Assembly: GCA_947561395.2 (NCBI GenBank)
Contig: OX387186.1
Coordinates: forward strand, 3,998,835 to 4,062,834
Source: Buxus sempervirens
Taxonomy: Eukaryota > Streptophyta > Magnoliopsida > Buxales > Buxaceae
DNA length: 64,000 nucleotides
Reading direction: 5' to 3'
Below, in pieces: positions 23,087 to 35,037 of the stretch. The translations under genes were made by a program, and so were the position numbers. Every line of letters begins with the position of its first letter. Positions within the stretch are counted from its first letter, which is position 1. The notes below the pieces were generated by a model, which searched no databases, had not been told where the DNA came from, and saw only the letters and a list, made by a program, of their open reading frames with translations.

Positions 23087-23552
23087 TCACAACTATAAAA
23101 TGGTATTAGTATGTGTGAAATGATATCTTATTTATCCTATAAAAGAAAATTTTCATTTATTTTTCTTTTGGGATAAGTGAAAAAGGGGAAGGGGTACCAG
23201 CGTGGTTGACTCCTTGAGTTTTCTCCCATTACGGAATGTTCGGATTGAGCCATAGCTACCAAATCAACCCTGCCTTAGTCGGGGGAATTGGACCGTCACC
23301 ACAACACCATGAGAATGCATCATTTCTGCAGGTGGGGGATTTGATCCGACTTCTGGCCTCCAAACCACACAGGAGTAACCCACAGGATTGCAAGGGATAT
23401 TAGGCACATATTCTCACTTGTCCGTGTATCTAATATGTGAACATATCAGTTGGAGTAACTTCTTGTTTGATCGATTTATGTAAATATGCGAACATACATA
23501 TAATTCATTAGAAAAAAAAAGCATGTGCACACATTAGCTTCGTACTTACACG
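23087..23552. other. Spacer between units A and B
   Basis: No gene. The part 23415-23550 matches 41706-41836 downstream of unit C, so it belongs to the 3' part of the repeat unit. Confidence 0.5.
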
Positions 23553-23584
23553 TGGTAATGGTTTGGTTTGATTATTAGGTTCAC

Positions 23585-23850
23585 TTTGCGAGACAGAAAG
23601 TAGTGAGAATGGTCAAGTCCTCTCGTTTGATGAGCGGAAGTGCATTCGTCAACCAAATGACCAATGAAGTCCCATGAAAGTAGATTCAAATTATGGAAGG
23701 TTAAGACCAACAGCAAATGAACCTTGTACGTAGGTACCACGAATTAGACTTGGGGGATCTGTGGATGTAGCAAGGATCAAATTGCATGTGTCATTCCTTG
23801 TAGAATCAATCTCTGTGTAAAATGATGCACATAGGTGAAGAAAAGATGTT
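23585..23850. repeat. Shortened upstream block, unit B
   Basis: Matches 21268-21510 of unit A and 42692-42930 of unit D. At its start it is closer to D (shared 'GAGCGGAAGTGCATTCGTC'), later closer to A, so it looks mosaic. Confidence 0.8.
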
Positions 23851-23876
23851 TTAATAACAAAATTGTGAGACCAGTT

Positions 23877-23994
23877 GGAGCCCTATGTTGGAAGATTTGG
23901 TAGTCCAACGGTGAAGGGTGTGTACATGTCCGTTTCATTCCTAGACGTGTACACACCCTTTATCATTGGACTACATCTTCCAACAAGGGGCTCC
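23877..23994. repeat. Foldback (MITE-like) element, unit B, 118 bp
   Basis: Starts GGAGCCC and ends GGGCTCC, with roughly 50-bp inverted arms around a short loop. Single-arm version of the unit A element. The right half alone survives in unit D near 43025-43075. Confidence 0.65.
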
Positions 23995-24225
23995 CATTGA
24001 TTTTAAGTTCAAAAATGCTGGTAATATTTTCAATATATGAAATATACCTAAATATATGCAACAAATTACTCATTTTTAAATATTTTATAAAATATCACTA
24101 TTTTTTAATTACTGATAATTAGTAAACTGATCTGTACGATGTCGATCCAGTCTACGCTGCAACTCGCTACTCTATTACTTGCTTTACTCTTCTGAAAGGG
24201 AGGTAGAGGAGATTTCATTACAGAG

Positions 24226-24968
24226 ATGGGGATCTGGGAGATAATCAACTCCACGACCGACGCGATCAAGCGAAATGTTCCCGATACAACTTCCGTTACC
24301 GGCGCCTGCCGGAGATCCTACGATCTTGGTTCTTCAGCGCTTGCCAAGGTCGACAACGCTGTGCGTGTCCATGGAATTCAGAAGCTCAACGATTGTTTTT
24401 CCGATCCTCAAGCCCGGCAAAACATTGTCTGCCATCTAACCAGCGTAGCCAAAAACGTTGCGATCTATGGTGTCGAAGAAGGAGTCAAATTTGTGCCAGG
24501 TCCACACTCTCTCTCTCTCTCACACACACACTATTGTTTTGGTTGGACATTAAATCTGCTGCCACTTCGTATTCTTTTCCTTGAAACTCGTCGACTGTAG
24601 GTGGAGGCCGGCTTTGTAGGAGAGTGCTGCACTCTCTCAACGAGAACAAGACATCCGAACATAAGAAGAAGCTCGAACACGTTCCGGAAGAGATCAAGGT
24701 GTTGCAAGCAGAGATTATGAAATTGCAAGTAGAGAATGAGAAACTCTGGGAAGAAATCCGCAATATCAAAGCTTTAGTTGAGCCTAAGAAAGCGGAGCCT
24801 TCCAAGACATCTGGGATAGGTTCTTTCAAGACACAGGAACTGATGAAGGATGGCATCAACTTTATGCTTGGATTTAGAAATTATTGGAAGGTGATGGTGA
24901 TGACGATAATGGTAGTAATATGTATGATCATAAGGTTATTAACATTAGATGAGTTATACTCCACTTAG
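24226..24968 (+). CDS. MGIW-family protein, copy B, 213 residues with altered hydrophobic C terminus
   Basis: Exons 24226-24499 and 24601-24968, same intron position and phase as copy A. Exon 1 is almost identical to copy A. Exon 2 is almost identical to copy C ('GGRLCRRVLHSLNENK') and unlike A. An indel near 24861 relative to A removes the ordinary ending and opens a different frame through former 3' UTR, adding 'FRNYWKVMVMTIMVVICMI', a strongly hydrophobic run, then 'LLTLDELYST'. Whether this tail is made, and whether it anchors the protein in a membrane, is inference. An L1 LINE lies 80 bp downstream. Confidence 0.65.
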
Positions 24969-25045
24969 AATAGTTGTTTACTGGACCTATTTTCATGAAT
25001 TTCCTCATGTTTTTTTTTCCACCATGGCTACTAGTGTTTGCTTCC

Positions 25046-25858
25046 TTTTTTTTGATAATGAAATGAGGACAGCCTTATATTACTACCTGTTTCTGACAAA
25101 TATCCTTCCACAGAGATCATATAATAGAGCCAAATACAAAAAAGAAGGGGCTTTTCGTAACCAAGTAGATTGATATCCATCTATGGCAAAATTTGCCACA
25201 TGATTGCCCTGACGATAAATGTGAGCAAATTTTATTGAAGAGAATTGTGAAATCTGTTGTTTAATCAATCCCATAATATCACTAATCCTTCACGGCTCCT
25301 CTTGACTCTGGTTAAAAAAGAGTTGTATGAGAACAAGACAATCACCTTTAAGAATAAGATGGGAGACGCCTAAAGCCTTAGCCATCCGCAGTTCTTCCAG
25401 AACAGCTATAGCCTCTGCTTGAATTGCACATTGAGCCCTTGTCTTTATTGAAAAACAACCCAGAAAATTCCTAAAGCATCCCTGCAAATCCCTCCATCTC
25501 CTGCTTCCCCGTTAGACTTCCTCAAAGCGCCATCAAAATTGAGCTTAACATAAAGAGGAGAAGCCGAGAAGGACATTAATTTCCATACTACCTGTACCAT
25601 CTGATCTCGGTTGGGATCTTGACCAACTAAAGAGTTAGAATTAGAGTTTTTAATTGCTTTAACATCTGCAAGATAATGCTGAAATAATCTGCAAGCAATC
25701 TCAATATGTGGAACCTTACCTTCAAATACTACTTCATTTCTTATTTTCCAAATCGTCCACCCAAAGCAAGCCACATAACTTAAAAACTCCATCAGATCGA
25801 AGGACGAGTGAGGAGGATTAATATTGAATAGATTAATGAACCATGCATTAATGTTCAC
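25046..25858 (-). mobile_element. 5'-truncated L1-type LINE, RNase H end (copy in unit B)
   Basis: The minus strand carries pieces of the RNase H domain found at the C terminus of plant L1 polyproteins: 'LYVKLNFDGALRKSNGEAG', 'AIQAEAIAVLEEL', 'LILKGDCLVLIQLF', 'FAHIYRQGNHVANFA'. The 3' end is a poly(A) tail at about 25046. Frames are broken several times. The insertion point, 'TAGTGTTTGCTTC' after gene B, is the same as after gene C (37236), whereas unit A has no LINE there. Confidence 0.85.
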
Positions 25859-26091
25859 GGAGTCTCACTCAATTTCAAGTTTTTGTAGCCTTTGGCATAC
25901 GCAATGCTTAGTCCTTCGGAAAGTTCTTTTAATTTAGCTTCATTGGTGGTTACTTCTCCAATATAATAGGCAAATGCAAAACAAAATTTACTTTTACCAT
26001 CTTTTCGTAGTCCTCCTATATCAATTTCGTGGAATTCCCTTGTGCAAGTTGTCCAATATAATTGATGGATGTCATGGCGGGTAGAGACCAT
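25859..26091 (-). mobile_element. Fragment of a different RNase H-bearing retroelement
   Basis: Minus-strand frame with 'IDIGGLRKDGKSKFCFAFA', 'TTNEAKLKELSEGLSIA' and 'GYKNLKLSE', an RNase H fold pattern like that of LINE C termini but of another family than the adjacent LINE. It abuts that LINE with no spacer. Confidence 0.55.
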
Positions 26092-26486
26092 CAGCTACAC
26101 TTTTTTGTGCAAGTTGAGCTTAGCTTTCTGTGGGCTATGCTTGGGCTTAGTTTAGGGATATTTTGGGCCTTCCTAAACCCATAATGGCCCACTGTGACTA
26201 ATAACAGATGTTGGATTAAGAAAAAGAGAATTTCTCTTCACAAATCATATGAATAAAGTTATAACATATGAAGAAGAATGATTATTTGCCTTATATTTTA
26301 AGGAAAATATATTTACCATTTATGATGATCCAATGCCAATTAACAATTTTTTAAGAGTTCTTTGTTGTTCACTATGAAAGCCATCTAAAAATGATAGAAT
26401 ACGTCCAAGCCCACTCCAAACACTTTCAAAAGCCATAAAAGTGGGCTTGAGCTCAAATGACAAAAGTTCTTAACGGAAATTCACCG
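26092..26486. other. No gene seen
   Basis: AT-rich linker between the LINE fragments and the unit C upstream block. Confidence 0.4.
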
Positions 26487-27080
26487 AGTAAGCTGGTTAG
26501 AAGCCATTATTGATGATATCCGTGTATTGAATCTCGATCCTAGGCTTGCACTCCCTTATTCGCGTTCTCTCTCTTTTCTTTTATTTACATACGTACAATA
26601 AATAAAGGAATCAAGAGAATCCTTCAATCTGTTTGGGTTTGCAACATAATATGAGAATTAAAACCCAAGTGGAAGTAGATTCCGCAATTGGGATTTGCAA
26701 AAGAAGAAGCCGTTATGTAAAGCCATCCATTATCTCTCGCTAGGTTTTCTCCTCATGATGCGTCTTACCAAGAAAGCGAGCCTCTCAAAAATATAAAATT
26801 CATGACATTCATGGGATACAAGGTATTAAAAGTTCGTACTTTTCCGAGACAGAAAGTAGTGAGAATGGTGTAGTCCTCTCGTTTGATGAGGGGAATTGCA
26901 TTCGTCAACCAAATGACCAATGAAGTCCCATGGAAGTAGATTCAAATTATGGAAGGTTAAGACCAACAGCAAATGAACCTTGTACGTAGGAACCACGAAT
27001 TAGACTTGGGGGATCTGTGGATGTAGCAAGGATCAAATTGAATGTGTCATGCCTTGTAGAATCAATCCGTGTGTAAAATG
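26487..27080. repeat. Upstream block of the MGIW cluster, unit C
   Basis: Colinear with 20935-21520 and 42437-42960. It is separated from gene C by the MULE-like insertion that starts at 27131. Unit D keeps the uninterrupted form of this junction near 42960-42985. Confidence 0.85.
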
Positions 27081-27249
27081 ATGCACCAATACGTAATGTT
27101 ATAGGCGATTTCAATTTGACATAGTAATAGGGAAGAAAGAGAAAACATTCCCTCCAAAATTTTCTTCATTTTCCCATTTTCATTTGAAAATCGAAAGGCT
27201 CAGCTCGGAGACAATTTGAACTGGAAATGAAGGAAAAAGGTTCCAGACG

Positions 27250-27567
27250 TGGTATGTGACTTCTATTTGAGATGAAAAAACTGAGAAATAAAGAAAGATA
27301 AATGGCTCTCTTCGAGGGAAGCCTTCCTCCAATGAAGCAAATTAGATTATTTTCCAAGACGACTCCTATTTGATATCTACTTTAGATTTATACAGACTCT
27401 TTTAAATTTCAAAAGACCAAACTACCTACTCTCAAATTTAACTAACAGTTAAATATGACTCCACTAAGAGTTATCAACTCAAACAAATTCAAATAACAAA
27501 CCCATTAATAAGATCCCTTGTTGACTGTGCAATCCATCTCCAGGATCATGTGCATAGTCACGTATCA
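27250..27567 (-). repeat. 3' LTR of the chromovirus
   Basis: Starts TGGTATGTGAC and ends GTCACGTATCA on the plus strand. Keeps a 25-bp stretch missing from the other LTR. Confidence 0.9.
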
Positions 27568-30500
27568 TTCTCCCCTCCTTTTTTAAGAACCTTGTCCTCA
27601 AGGTTAGCTTCTGGGTATTTCTCCATAATGGTTTGATACAACTCCCATGTAGCATCCGCCTCCTCTGTTCCTAACCATTTGATTAACACCTCAGTAACTG
27701 CACGATTCTCACGTTTGACGGTTCTTCTATCCAATATAGCTTCTAGAAAAATCTACATCACCCCGTCTTTTGTTGTGGAAGGAAGAGAGGTTGAAGTAAT
27801 AGCTTTATCTCCAACCCTCTTTTTAAGACAAGAGACATGAAAAACGTTGTGAATTCGGCACCCTTCAGGAAGTTTAAGCTTGTAGGCAACCTTCCCTATC
27901 CTCTGTGTAATCTTGTATGGCCCAAAGTATCTTGGAGATAACTTCAAAACCTTTCTCAATGCCACTGAGCTTTGACGGTATGGCTGCAGTCTTAGATAAA
28001 CATAATCACCCACTTCAAATTCTCTTTCTGTTCTCCTTCGATATGCAAATTTCTTCATGCGATCTTGAGCAGCTTTTAGATTCTCTTTGAGCAGCTTAAG
28101 GACAAGATCTCTTTGTTGCAAGATTTCTTCTGCTGCTTGTACACGTGTTGTCGCTGGAACATAACTCATCAACTGTGGAGGTGGGATTCCATAAAGGCAT
28201 TCATATGGTGTCATGCCTGTTGATGAATGTGATGTGGTGTTATACCAATATTCGGATAAAGAAAGCCACTTTGTCCATTGTTTAGGGTGAGAACCCACAA
28301 AGCACCTCAAATAATTTTCAATACATTTGTTCACAATCTCAGTCTGCCCATCAGATTGGGGATGATAAGCTGAACTCATGCTCAATGTAGTTCCCTGCAG
28401 CTTAAAGAATTCTTTCCAAAAGGCACTTAAAAATATACTATCCCTGTCACTGACAATGGATTTGGGCATCCCGTGTAGCTTGAATACATAATTGATAAAA
28501 TTTTCAGCAACCATGGAAGTAGTGTAAGGATGAGAAAGAGCAATAAAATGGCCATACCTTGTTAATCTATCGACTACCACCATAATCACGTCCTTACCTT
28601 GTGATGTAGGTAAGCCTTCCACAAAATCCATGGAGATGTCTGTCCAGATAGTAGCTGGTATAGGTAAAGGTTGGAGGAGGCCTAGTGATGCCACATTTTC
28701 AGCTTTGACACGTTGGCACACATCACATTCTTTCACATATTTTTTTACATCTGATTTCAACCCTTTCCAAAAAAAATCCTGCTTTACACGTTTTAAGGTT
28801 TTGTGGAAACCTGAATGTCCAAATGTTGGTGTGGAGTGCAACTGTTGCAAGATTTTCATCTTCATGGGACTCTTTGGACCTATTAGAAGCCTTCCCTTGT
28901 AGAAAAGAAACCCATTTCTAATTGTATAACGTTGGGAGTTGAGCTTGCCAGATTCAAATTGTTGAACCTTATCCTTCAGCCATGCCTCTTCATCATAATC
29001 TCTCCTAACATCATCAAGCCAAGAGGCAAGTGGGGTTGTGATTGCATACATCTCACCTTCATTCACATCTTTCCTAGATAAGGCATCTGCAACAGTATTT
29101 TCCTTTCCCTTTTTATATTCAATGGTAAAGTCATATCCAAGTAACTTTGAGATCCATTTTTGCTGTGTTGATGTCACAATACGCTGCTCCAACAAGAACT
29201 TGAGGGCTTGCTGATCTGTACGTACAATGAAGGTCCTTCCCAACACATAAGGGTGCCATTTCTGAATTGCCATCACCAAAGCAAGGAGTTCCTTCTCATA
29301 AGTTGATAATTGAAGAGCTTTCCCTTTTAGAACTTGACTATAGAATGCCACATGTCTTCCTCGTTGTAGTAGGACAGCTCCTATTCCTCCACCTGAAGCA
29401 TCACATTCTATTGTAAATTTTTCTGAAAAATTTGGTAATGCAAGTATTGGTGGAGAGGTTACTGCTTTCTTCACTAATGCCTTCCTACTTGCAACTGTCC
29501 ATGTGAAATTGTCCTTTTTTAGCATCTGAGTTAAAGGAGCAGCAACTTTTCCATAATCCTTAATGAACCTCCGGTAATATCCCGTTAGACCGAGAAAACC
29601 CCGCAATGCCTTTATAGTAGTTGGCTCTGACCAGTCCCTCATGCATGCAATTTTTTCTAGATCAGCAGCCACTCCCTCATGAGATACAATATGACCAAGA
29701 TACTCAATCTGCTTACACCCGAACAGGCATTTGGATTCCTTGGGATAGAGCTGATGATCCTTCAAGGTCTTTAGAGTCACCCGTAAATGTTCAAGGTGAT
29801 CATCCCATGATTTGCTGTAGACCAGAATATCGTCAAAAAACACAAGAATAAGCTTATGTAGGTATGGTCTAAATACCTCACTCATCAAGCTTTGGAAGGT
29901 TGACGGTGCATTAGTGAGACCGAAAGGCATGACAAGGAACTCGTAATGGCCTTCATGGGTGCGGAACGCTGTCTTTGGGATGTCGTCTGGGTGCACACGA
30001 ATTTGGTGATATCCCGACCTTAGATCAAGCTTCGAAAAGATGGTTGCTCCATGTAGCTCATCTAGCAATTTGTCAACAACAAGAATAGGAAACTTATCCT
30101 TGATGGTTTCTTTATTGAGAGCTCTGTAGTCGACGCATAACCTCCAGCTTCCATCATTCTTTTTCACCAATATGACTGGAGAAGAATAAGGACTTTGGCT
30201 AGGACGTATTATACCTTCATGAAGCATCTCCCTCACTATTTTTTCGATTTCAGTCTTCTGATAATATGGGTAACGATAAGGCCTGACATTTATAGGCTTT
30301 GCACCTTCAATCAACGGTATGCAATGATCTTGAGGCCGTTTTGGAGGTAACCCTCGTGGAATCTCAAAAATGTCTTTGAATTCATCTAAGAGGGCTTCTA
30401 GGCATGGATCACGTTGGGGTTTTTGTGGGGTCCCCACAACACTAAACAATTGCAACAATAATCCATGCTTTTTTGAATTTCTCAACTTCTTTATATTATC

Positions 30501-31983
30501 TTCCCCAACTACCTCCAGATCTTTCATTGACTCTCCTTTTATCAAGCAATGTTTCCCCCTTAACCAAAATTCCATGGTTAACTTGGAGAAGTCAAATGTG
30601 ATTGGCCCAAGTGTCCTTAGCCATTGTGTACCCAATACCACATCACAACCTCCAATTTCCAGTAAATACAAATTAGTGGTGACTGAAATTCCTTGCAAGA
30701 TCAAGGTTATTTCATTAACCCTTCCTTCACTAACGACCTTATCACCCGTAGCCACTACCACCTCAACTTTTTCTTCTCTTGAGACATGTAAGCCTGCCCT
30801 TGAAGCTAAAACTGGGTTTAAAAAATTGTGGGTGCTACTTGAGTCAATTAACACCATGGCTCTCTTTTTACCCAACATCCCATTTAATCTTAGAGTTTGA
30901 GGTGTGACAGTACCTGCCATGGCATGTAATGAAATTTCTGGTTGAATAACCTTTACAGTTGGTGTAATTCCTTCTTCCTCCACTGTTATTTCTCCTTCTT
31001 CTACGTTGTCTTCCTCCACAGCATTGGATCCCTCCATTAAATAGAGACGTTGGACTTTGCATCTATGATTACGAGAGTACTTCTCATCACAATAAAAACA
31101 TAGCCCCTTATTTCTTCGCTTCTTCATTTCCTTTGGTGTGACTCTTGTAATTGGAACTATTGTGGATTTTGGTAGGTTCATATTGGAGCTTGAGTTGATG
31201 CCCTTGGGTGGTTCATTCTTCATTAAACGCCTTTTTGATAATGTCCTTTCCTCCTGTAACCGAGCAAGTCCGATTGCCGCCGATATGGTGGTGGGTTTGA
31301 GCATTTGAACCATGTATTTGATTTCATCTTTCAGCCCTGCAACAAAACAGCTTACCAAAGCTGAATCACTAAGCCCGTCAGATCAATTTGCTAAAGCCTC
31401 GAACTTTGTTTGGTATTCTTCTACCGTTGTTTGCTGCCAAAGTTTAGTTAAGAGTGCTGTAGGATCTTCAAACTCGGTAGGGCCAAAACGTATCTCCATC
31501 GCTTTAGTGAAGTCTGCCCAATTAGTTATAGCTCCCGACTTCTCCATCCATCTAAACCATTGCAATGCTTTTCCTTCAAGATGAAAAGATGCAATTACTA
31601 GCTTCTGATGGTTGGGCGTTTGGTGAAGACCAAAGAACTGTTCTGCTCTATCAATCCACCCCGATGCATCTGAGCCATCAAAACGAGGAAAATCCAAACG
31701 TGTAGTTCTGGTTTCAAATCCTCAACTCATTTCCTGGTGTTGTGATTCACTCCTTCGATTTATTGATCTGTCATTTGAGCTTTCTCCCCTTTGACTGCTC
31801 ATGCTATTTAATTTTCCGAGAACTTCTTGTAGTAGCTCTCCGTTAGCCTTAGCTTCCTCTTGTAGCCCATTGAGAACCCGCTTATGCTCTTCAGATGTCT
31901 CCTTTAATTGTCCTACTGCATCACTCAGACTTGCAATTCGGGTTCCATCAGCCATAACAGGAAAACCTGTCTCTGATACCAAA

Positions 31984-32276
31984 TGGTATGTGACTTCTAT
32001 TTGAGATGAAAAAACTGAGAAATAAAGAAAGATAAATGGCTCTCTTCGAGGGAAGCCTTCCTCCAATGAAGCAAATTAGATTATCCTCCAAGACAACTCC
32101 TATCTGATATCTACTTTAGATTTATACAGACTCTTTTAAATTTCAAAAGACCAAACTACCTACTCTCAAATTTAACTAATAGATAAATATGACAAATTCA
32201 AATAACAAACCCACTGATAAGATCCCTTGCTGACTGTGCAATCCATCTCCAGGATCATGTGCATAGTCACGTATCA
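31984..32276 (-). repeat. 5' LTR of the chromovirus
   Basis: Same ends as the 3' LTR, about 97% alike over the aligned bases by eye. Confidence 0.9.
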
Positions 32277-32718
32277 GGACGATGGCGGTGTGTCTTTGTA
32301 TCTCTCTTTCTATTAGATAGGAAAATCGATGTTCCTCTTCTCAACTCAGGTTTCTGCAAATCGGTTTTCTCCATATCTGGTCCAAGAAGGTATGAACTGC
32401 GAAGCTTTTCTCTTCCTTTTTTCAGATTTGCCATCCTTTCTTTAGACCTACCACTCCTTGAAAGCAAATCTGAAGAAAGGAAGACAGATCTCTGTCTTAA
32501 TCCTTTAGGTCAATCTCAAATCCACACATTATACGCGTTAAGATACGGATTTGAGAAAGTAGGTCTTTCGTTTTAATATGCCAAATTTGTTTAGCAATCT
32601 GAGAGGTCTTTGTTCATTTTTGATTTATTATTTTTTTCCTTCAAAAAGATCCCATAGTTGAGCCACTTGAGCAGCCTATGAATTCGGCGACCTCGATGTC
32701 TTTGCTAGTAATGACTCA

Positions 32719-34990
32719 TATATGTATTTAGTTTATATTCATTCACTAATCTTTTGACTCTTCTATTTTTCTTTTGTTTATTATCGATTCTTATTCTAAC
32801 TTTTAGAACACTGCTCTATCAAAACTTTTTTCTTCTTTATACTTCCATTATCTTGTTCTTCCTATCTCAAAACGTTTCTCCAAGCCTTCATGTCACACCT
32901 ATAAATCTCTATTTGTCCATATTTCTATCTATTTATCTTTTTATATTCGAATTTTGTTATGTTTTAAATTAAAATTTTTTCTCTTTTTTAGTCAACATGA
33001 TAAAACTGGTTTTGGATTCTCTCATAGAACTTTGACATTTATTTCATGTTTAGCTCTGTCATGACTTCCTTTAGATTATATAGCTAGCTGGGTTAGCAGG
33101 TGAATGTGGGCCTTGAGATGGGCAAATGTCTCACTATGTGACATAAAATTAGGTGTTGCATTAGCACAAATTTCAAATAAAAGCAGTAACTTGAGAATCA
33201 CAATAACAATCAATCCATGCAGGGTCTAATAAAAGGTAGAATTGTGAATGGGTGTCCCTAATATTTTTATTCTATATAAAGCAATTTGTGTTCTTTGAAC
33301 CCTACCAAAGTATGCAAGATAAGTGATTAGGTTGAGTTTTAATGTGCTGAAGTCTTTTTCAGTAATATAATCATCACATTGTTGCAAAGCGGTTCCCAAA
33401 TGAAGGTCACATGGCATTGCCCGTAGACCCAAATTACTCCTGTAGATACAAAGACAAATCTCCATTTATTAATGTATATTTTGGTGAGGAGGCAGTATGG
33501 TTGAAGATTTTTTTAAGAGATTTTCTTTGTTGTGCATCAATTTTAATATGCTAATTTATCTTTTTGTTCACTAGGACAATGGAAGACAATCAATTTTGGA
33601 GGTTGGGAGAGTGGGTAAAACCATGTATGTGATGGACTACAGTTATAGTCACAACTGTATTAACTGATTATGTTTTCTGTAGATGGTTCCCACATATTTG
33701 CTCTTAAAAGGAAGTTTTGTTTTTCTGGTGCAGATATCCATTGATTGGCTACCTAGCATCAATTGATTCAAGGCTTTCCTGCACAGTATGATCATATTTT
33801 GATGCAAGGGATGCCAAGAACATGAAATTTTTGCAAAAAAGATGAGTTTATTAGAAGTTTTTTACATTGTGTTGAGAAGGAGAAGAAACAACAGAAGCAA
33901 AACTCAGCCAGGTCGTAAAAGGAACTCTAAAGACTTGGTACACGTACTTCCCAAGTACTAGAGAGACCTTACTGTTGTAACTATGCTATTATTTTTTGTT
34001 GTTGATGAAACTCATCTGAAGACCCATGGAGTTAAAAATATTATTCTTAGTGTGTATTAGGATTTTGTTCAAGAAGAATGGTTTGTAAGAAGAATTATCC
34101 ACTCAATGTTTAGAAATGTGCATAATCAGTGTTGGGATCTATACATCATACTATCCTTATTTTTTGCAGTGTTTTGGCTGCAGTTCTTATATCTCAGGTT
34201 GCTGGTTGTATTTGGAGATATGAAATGTCGGTTGAGATGTTTCTCTTTCACCAAGTGTTAACCAAGCTTGCACTGTGTCTAGTGATTTAGATAGCTGATA
34301 AGAGGGTTCATAATCAAATTGACTTGTGGGTGTTGAACCATCTTTTGTACAAGCTTGAGCTTGAGCTTGCCAATCATTATGTTAAGAATTTTGTTAATTG
34401 AATACCATGTACTGGTGCACGAGTGTTAGAATGGCCACTTACTTATGCCTGCCATTCTCATCCTCATGTATGAAATTTCTTGGTAACGCAAGCTAGTCTC
34501 CTCAAATGCGTGTGCCTATTGCGAACTTTGGTTGGAGAATCAAGAAGGAATTCAATTAATCCATGAAAGTGCTTGTGTAACAAATAACAAAATACATGCC
34601 ATCAATATCCAAAAAGAAATAAACTAACATATATACCGTTGAAACGTAGTTCCCATTGCCTCTTTCAATATGTACATGGCAATACAAGTGGATTGAAAGC
34701 ATAGAAATATAACACAATTATAAAAAGAATTTAGAATACATTTTAAGTTTTATAACCTTTATAATAGAAAATATTGCCATTTCCCCAAAATCATGTCCGA
34801 GTTCCAATCAAGTTATATACTACAAATTACATTTTAATTCATAATAATCATTATTACACTTTATATCATAGACATTATATCCAAAAAAAATTCCCTATAA
34901 CAACGACAGTACAACAATACGTAGTATAACATCCTTGACTGGTGTTTTTGCTTGTGAGATTGACCAAATTGATGGAACTCACGCCCTATC
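32719..34990. other. Interior of the MULE-like element, no gene recognised
   Basis: AT-rich, with only short frames. A frame near 34000 reading 'VDETHLKTHGVKNI' has a faint transposase look but cannot be extended. No assignment made. Confidence 0.4.
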
Positions 34991-35037
34991 CTCCATTTCA
35001 GTACTTATAGTAGCAGAAGCTCCATTCTCTGAATAGT

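Larger units (their letters stand above)
27250..32276 (-). mobile_element. Ty3/Gypsy chromovirus LTR retrotransposon, nearly whole (5,027 bp)
   Basis: LTRs at 27250-27567 (318 bp) and 31984-32276 (293 bp), TG...CA ends, flanked by AGACG/GGACG, a 5-bp duplication with one difference. Next to the right (5') LTR on the minus strand is TGGTATCAGAGA, a primer site for initiator tRNA-Met; next to the left LTR is a purine tract. Parts in coding order: gag (about 31380-31980), zinc knuckle (CFYC...H...C), protease, reverse transcriptase (FFDDILVYSK), RNase H, integrase (HHCC, then DD35E-type motifs), and a chromodomain-like C terminus next to the 3' LTR. Pol is largely open; I count about three breaks overall. 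The LTRs differ by about 9 substitutions plus one 25-bp indel, so it is fairly young. Short LTRs suggest a Reina-like clade, not certain. Confidence 0.9.

Noticed and set aside
30370-30900. 176-codon plus-strand frame
   Set aside because: Antisense shadow of the chromovirus polyprotein.
33560-34450. Transposase inside the MULE-like element
   Set aside because: Only scattered words such as VDETHLKTHG; no continuous similarity to MURA or another transposase that I can defend.
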